Below are positions 59,826 through 64,000 of a stretch of 64,000 nucleotides of DNA, one piece after another. Below the pieces are notes generated by a model. That model had not been told where the DNA came from, searched no databases, and saw only the letters and a list, made by a program, of their open reading frames with translations. Each line of letters opens with the position of its first letter. The stretch's first letter is position 1. Source of the stretch: Streptomyces cadmiisoli (GTDB lineage Bacteria; Actinomycetota; Actinomycetes; Streptomycetales; Streptomycetaceae); NCBI RefSeq assembly GCF_003261055.1, contig NZ_CP030073.1:4216001-4280000 (forward strand), given 5' to 3'. The translations under genes and the position numbers were made by a program.

Positions 59826-60559
59826 GGCGACGGCCCGCGGCGGCGGTCGCGACGGCGGAGCCGCCGGACCCGGACACCGTGATCGAACTGCGCGCGGTCG
59901 GCCGGTCCTTCGACTCCGACCCGCCCGTGCACGCGCTGCGCGACGTGGACCTGACGGTCCGCCGAGGGGAGCATCTGTCGATCGTCGGCCCTTCGGGGTC
60001 GGGGAAGTCCACGCTGCTCAACACGCTGGGCCTGCTCGACCGGCCGACGTCGGGCAGCTACTGGCTCGACGGCGTGCTGACCAACGCCCTCGGCGATCTG
60101 GAGCGCACGGCGCTGCGCGGCAGCCGGATCGGTTTCGTCTTCCAGTCCTTCCACCTGCTGCCGTACCGGACCGTGGACGAGAACGTCATGCTCGCGGAGA
60201 CCTACCGCGCCCCCCGGCCCGGCCGCGGGCGCCGCACCCGGGCCGAGCGTGCCCGGGAGGCCCTGGCCCGGGTCGGCCTCGGGCACCGGTTCGGCTTCCT
60301 GCCGGGCCGGCTGTCCGGCGGTGAGCGGCAGCGGGTGGCCATCGCCCGTGCCCTGATGGGCGAACCGGCCCTGCTGCTGTGCGACGAGCCGACCGGCAAC
60401 CTCGACAGCGAGAACACCGAATCGGTGCTGGGGCTTTTCGACGAACTTCAGTCGCAGGGCATGACGCTGCTGGTGATCACCCACGACGACTCCGTCAGCC
60501 GGCGCGCGAGCCGCCGGGTCCGGATTCATGACGGCCGGCTCAGTCAGGACAGCGCATGA
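59822..60559 (+). CDS. MacB/LolD-type ABC transporter ATPase
   Basis: 245 residues. Walker A GPSGSGKS (56-63), Q-loop [14 protein letters not shown], signature [17 protein letters not shown], Walker [16 protein letters not shown] and switch His in [14 protein letters not shown]. Subfamily features ([13 protein letters not shown]) match MacB and LolD. GTG 59822 overlaps the adaptor stop. Partners: adaptor upstream, FtsX-type permease downstream. Confidence 0.95.
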   Translation: MRRRPAAAVATAEPPDPDTVIELRAVGRSFDSDPPVHALRDVDLTVRRGEHLSIVGPSGSGKSTLLNTLGLLDRPTSGSYWLDGVLTNALGDLERTALRGSRIGFVFQSFHLLPYRTVDENVMLAETYRAPRPGRGRRTRAERAREALARVGLGHRFGFLPGRLSGGERQRVAIARALMGEPALLLCDEPTGNLDSENTESVLGLFDELQSQGMTLLVITHDDSVSRRASRRVRIHDGRLSQDSA

Positions 60560-60569
60560 GGAGTCGCTC

Positions 60570-62084
60570 ATGAGGATTCGTACCCGTTCGGCCTCGGCCC
60601 CCGCCTCGAAGGCACAGCCGCCCGGACCCGGCGCCGAGCACTCCCCCCGTTCCGCGTCCACCCCGAAGGCGCAGCCGCCCCTGGGCACCCAGCACCCTCC
60701 CCGTGCCGCGCCCGCCCCGGGTGCACAGCCGCCCGGACCCGCCGCCGAGCACCCTCCCACCTGGCCCGGACACCCCGTCGACGGCACGGACCCGGACCGA
60801 CCGCCGCAGGCACCGCCCACCGCGCGCCGCCGCGGCGGGCGCCGCCGGGCACGTCACCGTGACCAGCCGGGGCGCCCGCGGATCGACCCTCGCGACCTGT
60901 GGTCCGAAGCGCTGGCCGGAGTACTCGCCCGTCCGGTGCGCTCGGCCCTGACCACCCTGGGCACGGTGCTCGGTATCGGCACCCTGGTGATCACGATCGG
61001 CGTGGCGTCGACGGCGGCGAACCAGATCGTCGGACGGTTCGACGCCCTCACCGCCACCTCGGTGAGCGTCACGGTGCCGGCCCCGCGTCCCGGCTCGGAC
61101 ACTCCGCCGCTGGTGGACTGGTCGGGCGTCGACGCGGTCGAGCGCCTCGCCGGAGTCGTCTCCGCCGCGGCGCTCACCGACTCCGACGCGACCAGGAACG
61201 TACAGGTCAGGGCCAACGACGTGGTGGCGCCCGGCGAGCTGACCGCCCAGACCCTGGCGGTCGTCGCGGCCGGCCCGACCCTGCCCGAAGCGGTCCGCGG
61301 CAGGATGCTCACCGGCCGCTTCTACGACGCCGGCGACATCGAGCGCCATGACCGGGTGGTGGTCCTCGGCGACCAGGCGGCACAGCTCCTCGGCATCGAC
61401 GACGTACGGGATTCGCCCGCCGTCTTCCTCCACGGCCAGTCGTTCACGGTGATCGGCGTGCTCGGTGAGCTGCGGCGCGAGCACCGCCTGTCCACGTCGG
61501 TGATCCTGCCGCCGACCACGGCGGCCGACCGGATGGGCCTGACGAACGTGACGCAGGTGCTGGTCAACACCTCCCTCGGCGCGGCCCGGCAGGTCGCGCG
61601 CCAGGCGCCGATCGCCCTGTCCCCGGGGCACGAGGACGCGCTGACCGTGGTCGCCCCGCCGGACCTGTCCAAGGCCAGGAAGGGCGTGCAGGGCGACGTC
61701 AACGGGCTGTTCCTGGTGCTCGGGCTCGTCTCCCTCGTCGTCGGCGCGATCGGCATCGCCAACGTCACCCTCGTCACGGTCATGGAGCGGACCGGTGAGA
61801 TCGGGCTGCGGCGCGCCCTGGGCGCGTCCCGACGCCAGGTGGCGAGCCAGTTCCTCGCGGAGTCGACCATGATCGGCCTCCTCGGCGGAGTCATCGGAGC
61901 GGCCCTCGGCATCGTCGTCGTGGTCTGCGTGTCCGGCGTCAAGGAATGGACCCCCGTACTGGACCTGCGCCTCGCCCTCGGCGCCCCGGTGGTCGGCGCG
62001 CTCGTCGGACTCCTCGCGGGCCTGTACCCCTCCCTGCGCGCCGCCCGGATGGAACCCGTCGACGCGCTGCGGGCGCCCTCGTGA
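60570..62084 (+). CDS. MacB-type ABC permease (FtsX domain) with Pro-rich N-terminal extension
   Basis: 504 residues. Four membrane helices in the 1+3 order: LTTLGTVLGIGTLVITIGVAS (about 130-150), then three after residue 380 (VLGLVSLVVGAIGIANVTLVT, LLGGVIGAALGIVVVVCVSG, APVVGALVGLLAGLYP). The MacB-PCD domain lies between. The FtsX signature ERTGEIGLRRALGASRRQVASQFLAES is intact. A cytosolic extension of ~115 residues with PPGPGAEHSP-type imperfect repeats is unusual. ATG 60570 has GAGGAG upstream. Confidence 0.92.
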   Translation: MRIRTRSASAPASKAQPPGPGAEHSPRSASTPKAQPPLGTQHPPRAAPAPGAQPPGPAAEHPPTWPGHPVDGTDPDRPPQAPPTARRRGGRRRARHRDQPGRPRIDPRDLWSEALAGVLARPVRSALTTLGTVLGIGTLVITIGVASTAANQIVGRFDALTATSVSVTVPAPRPGSDTPPLVDWSGVDAVERLAGVVSAAALTDSDATRNVQVRANDVVAPGELTAQTLAVVAAGPTLPEAVRGRMLTGRFYDAGDIERHDRVVVLGDQAAQLLGIDDVRDSPAVFLHGQSFTVIGVLGELRREHRLSTSVILPPTTAADRMGLTNVTQVLVNTSLGAARQVARQAPIALSPGHEDALTVVAPPDLSKARKGVQGDVNGLFLVLGLVSLVVGAIGIANVTLVTVMERTGEIGLRRALGASRRQVASQFLAESTMIGLLGGVIGAALGIVVVVCVSGVKEWTPVLDLRLALGAPVVGALVGLLAGLYPSLRAARMEPVDALRAPS

Positions 62085-62113
62085 CCCGGCACGTTCGAGG
62101 CCCGGTCCAGAGC

Positions 62114-62158
62114 CCTCCGCGGGGTTGGCCGGCGCGGCCTCCCGCACCACCGCGGAGG
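62114..62158 (+). terminator. Hairpin after the efflux operon
   Basis: CCTCCGCGG and CCGCGGAGG, 9-bp perfect arms with a 27-base loop that holds GGCCGGC. It begins 30 bases after the permease stop. Confidence 0.45.
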
Positions 62159-62291
62159 CCGGCCGCCGAAACCGGCGACGGGCTTCCCGCATCTGTGATG
62201 TGCGACACGTCGGGCAACGACTCCGGCGGGCGAACCGGTTCTGGATGCGTGAGAGCACCCGGCGCACATCGACGGACGGTACGAGGACGGC

Positions 62292-62792
62292 ATGCGGAGC
62301 GGTTGGACGGAGTTCGAGGAGTTCGTGGACCAGTGCGGACCGCGACTGCTCCGTTCTGCCTGGCTGCTCACCGGCGACCGTCACCTCGCCGAGGACCTGC
62401 TCCAGACGGCCCTGGCCCGGAGCTGGCCCAAGTGGCGGCGCATCCGCGACGAGCAACCCGAGGCATATGTGCGCCGGGTGATGATGAACGTGCACGCCTC
62501 CTGGTGGCGGCGGCGCTGGCGCGGAGAGGTACCGCACGCGGCGCTTCCCGAGGTCGTCATGCCGGAGGACCGGTACGGGGACGTGGATCTGGAGCGTACG
62601 GTCGGGCAGGCACTGCGGCGCCTGCCGGCCCGGCAGCGGGCCGTGGTCGTGCTGCGGTACCTGGAGGACCGCAGCGTGGAGGAGACCGCCGCGCTGCTGA
62701 ACTGCTCCGCCGGAACGGTCAAGAGCCAGGCCGCGAAAGCCCTGCGCACGCTGCGCGGCACACTGCCGAATCCCATCGGTCTGGGGAGGTGA
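62292..62792 (+). CDS. ECF sigma factor, SigE-family (SigK/SigM-like) type
   Basis: 166 residues. Region 2: FEEFVDQCGPRLLRSAWLLTGDRHLAEDLLQTALARSWPKWRRI; region 4: LERTVGQALRRLPARQRAVVVLRYLEDRSVEETAALLNCSAGTVKSQAAKALRTLRG. The 'SigE family' of Streptomyces with this short length is common. The next gene, four bases on, encodes a membrane protein and is the probable anti-sigma partner. Its target promoters are unknown; a link with the efflux operon is only by position. ATG 62292. Confidence 0.93.
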   Translation: MRSGWTEFEEFVDQCGPRLLRSAWLLTGDRHLAEDLLQTALARSWPKWRRIRDEQPEAYVRRVMMNVHASWWRRRWRGEVPHAALPEVVMPEDRYGDVDLERTVGQALRRLPARQRAVVVLRYLEDRSVEETAALLNCSAGTVKSQAAKALRTLRGTLPNPIGLGR

Positions 62793-62796
62793 CCGG

Positions 62797-63522
62797 GTGA
62801 GCACGGATCAGGACGGGCACGGGCCGGAGGTCGAGCTGCTGCGAGCGGTGCTGCTGGACCGGCCGGTGAATCTCCCGGCACCGCCCGACCGGATGGCGGG
62901 GGTACGCGCCCGGTACCGCCGCACCCGGCGACGGCGGGTCGCGGCGACCGCCGTACCGCTGGCGCTGCTGGCGGCCGTCTTCGTGCCGCTCCAGCTGGGC
63001 CCGGGCTGGACGTCCGACCCGGCCGACCCACCGGCATCGGCAGCGTCGCAGGGGGGCACGAGCCTGGAGAACCTCTACGACCTTCAGGTGCCCGTTCCGC
63101 CCGACTGGAGCGAGCTGACCGTCCCGTCACAGCGCGACGGGGCGTCGTCGGTGCGGTTCATCTCCCCCGACCCGCTCACGCCGCCCGAGAAGTCCTGTCC
63201 CGGCTTCCGGGCCGACGACTGGACCGACCCGGCCTGTCTGCCCCTGTCCGGGGTCGACTCCGGAGCCCTCGTGGCCTTCCAGGTCGAAACCGACCCCGCG
63301 GCGGCAGCCGAGACCGGGCCCGTCCTCGAGGCGCGAGCGGTCGATGTCTCCGCCGGCTGCCGCTCCGTGTCCGGGACCAAGATGTACGAGGTGCAGCGGT
63401 CGGTGGGCCCCCGGCACCCGGACGCGGTGCTCACGGGGACGGCATGCATGGGCACGCTCGACGCCGAGGCACGAACGAACCTCATGGCCATACTGGACAA
63501 GGCGGTCTACCTCCAGCGCTGA
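62797..63522 (+). CDS. Single-pass membrane protein, putative anti-sigma factor
   Basis: 241 residues. A cytosolic ~50-residue N-terminus ending in a very basic stretch (RARYRRTRRRRVAAT), one membrane helix (about 50-67) and an extracytoplasmic domain with paired cysteines (SCPGFRADDWTDPACLP; GCRSVSGTKMYE, GTACMGTL). The layout fits a membrane anti-sigma factor, though no zinc HxxxCxxC motif is seen. GTG 62797, with GGGAGGTGACC upstream. Operon with the sigma factor gene. Confidence 0.85.
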   Translation: MSTDQDGHGPEVELLRAVLLDRPVNLPAPPDRMAGVRARYRRTRRRRVAATAVPLALLAAVFVPLQLGPGWTSDPADPPASAASQGGTSLENLYDLQVPVPPDWSELTVPSQRDGASSVRFISPDPLTPPEKSCPGFRADDWTDPACLPLSGVDSGALVAFQVETDPAAAAETGPVLEARAVDVSAGCRSVSGTKMYEVQRSVGPRHPDAVLTGTACMGTLDAEARTNLMAILDKAVYLQR

Positions 63523-63554
63523 CCCGGACCGCGCACGAAGCGGCAGAGTGGCTC

Positions 63555-63578
63555 GCCGGCCGGCGACTGCCGGCCGGC
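63555..63578 (+). terminator. Terminator of the sigma/anti-sigma operon
   Basis: GCCGGCCGGC, loop GACT, GCCGGCCGGC: a 10-bp perfect stem 33 bases after the stop. About 215 bp of non-coding DNA follow; they contain GGGTCAC direct repeats at about 63683-63706. Confidence 0.75.
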
Positions 63579-63794
63579 GCCCGCCACGCGGACGCTCCCC
63601 TGCGTGTGCCGGCCGTCGTGGATCGGCGTCGGCCCGCACCCAGGGCCCGGCCGCCACGGGGACACCCACCCAGCCGCCGCGTCACACCGGGTCACACGGG
63701 TCACGCCATCCGACCGTGATCCCCCTGACGAATTCCACACATCGCTCGACCAGTGTTCGTACTTCATCCCCACCGAAAGGCAGTGAGGCTCCCC

Positions 63795-63941
63795 ATGGTC
63801 GGACCGCACGGATCTCCGGCAGTCGCCGTCCCCATGGTGCGCGCCTCAGGACCGACCGGCGAGACCGCGGCGGCGCCGCCGTCCGACCGTGGCCGGGGCG
63901 TGGGCGAAGCCGTCGGGGCCGAGGAGAAATGCTGTGAGTAA
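63795..63941 (+). CDS. Small ORF ending in Lys-Cys-Cys-Glu, overlapping the next gene
   Basis: 48 codons. ATG 63795 follows GTGAGG at six bases. Product: VGPHGSPAVAVPMVRASGPT, then an Ala/Pro/Gly-rich middle, and the end GAEEKCCE. The only two cysteines are adjacent and two codons from the stop. The ribosome site of the next gene (GAGGAG) lies inside the codons for Glu-Glu just before them, and that gene's GTG overlaps the last Cys codon. It could be a regulatory leader peptide, a peptide precursor or simply a small coupled gene. I do not recognise a family. Confidence 0.5.
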   Translation: MVGPHGSPAVAVPMVRASGPTGETAAAPPSDRGRGVGEAVGAEEKCCE

Positions 63942-64000
63942 GCCCACCGCACCTTGTGGGGGGCGCGGAAAGAGGCGCCGCAACGCCGGTCGCCGCTCCG
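63934..64000 (+). CDS. Partial gene at the right edge, unknown product
   Basis: GTG 63934 is preceded by GAGGAG at seven bases, a strong ribosome site. The visible 22 codons read SKPTAPCGGRGKRRRNAGRRS after the start, very basic, as often precedes a first membrane helix. It overlaps the small ORF by eight bases, so translation of the two is linked. Product cannot be named. Confidence 0.5.
   Translation, partial: MSKPTAPCGGRGKRRRNAGRRS

Overview
The window is high-GC actinobacterial chromosome, almost certainly Streptomyces: third-codon GC is very high, GTG starts and ATGA/GTGA stop-start overlaps are common, many genes look leaderless, and it carries a TipA orthologue, Scr-type XRE/DUF397 proteins, BTAD-type transcription factors and a Zur-controlled set of alternative ribosomal proteins. 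I count about 60 protein genes, one frameshifted remnant, one intact IS630-family element and no tRNA or rRNA gene.

Layout. 1-4471 (minus): a cofactor operon, DUF2520-panC-nadB-nadC, with nadC running off the left edge. 4675-9772: a threonine-aldolase-like lyase, an ArsR-type regulator with a perfect palindrome just upstream, a TmrB-like P-loop protein and a NarL-type two-component pair. 9891-13920: a MidA/NDUFAF7-family methyltransferase convergent with an orphan nuoD, then two PH-domain membrane proteins. 14038-17478: an acidic coiled-coil membrane protein and a lysyl-lipid synthase-like gene whose catalytic C-terminus has been replaced by repeats. 17611-29087: the conserved actinobacterial housekeeping block folP-NTF2-folB-folK-DUF3180 / folE / ftsH / hpt / tilS / zinc metalloprotease / dacB / ppa. 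29193-33188: a threonine/serine exporter, an IS630 element inserted exactly in its stop codon, and a DedA protein.

33411-41250: accessory genes, namely DUF1275, tipA with its recognisable promoter-operator, a BNR-like lipoprotein, a PadR-controlled drug-type ABC exporter with two operators, a DinB protein and an aldehyde dehydrogenase. 41363-43429: an XRE/ATPase/DUF397 developmental-type cluster with a 28-bp motif duplicated in front of two of its genes. 43982-46432: the zinc-starvation ribosome cluster (S18, CobW-like protein, L31, L33 / Zur box / L28, S14). 46508-51934: two lipoproteins, a DUF2786 protein, a Clp-N/HTH protein with twin palindromic operators on a leaderless promoter, and a Pol I-like polymerase. 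51976-57066: a very large SARP-NB-ARC-TPR regulator and a D-2-hydroxyacid dehydrogenase. 57442-63522: a lipoprotein-HlyD-MacB-type ATPase-permease operon followed by an ECF sigma factor and its putative anti-sigma partner. The right end holds a small ORF ending in Lys-Cys-Cys-Glu that overlaps the start of a further gene.

The strongest leads are the MidA/NuoD pairing, the paired 28-bp motif of the XRE/DUF397 cluster, a CobW-like protein without a P-loop inside the Zur cluster, the Clp-N/HTH protein with twin operators, and a TipA protein lacking one of the two thiopeptide-site cysteines. All functional calls come from reading motifs and neighbours; no database search was run.
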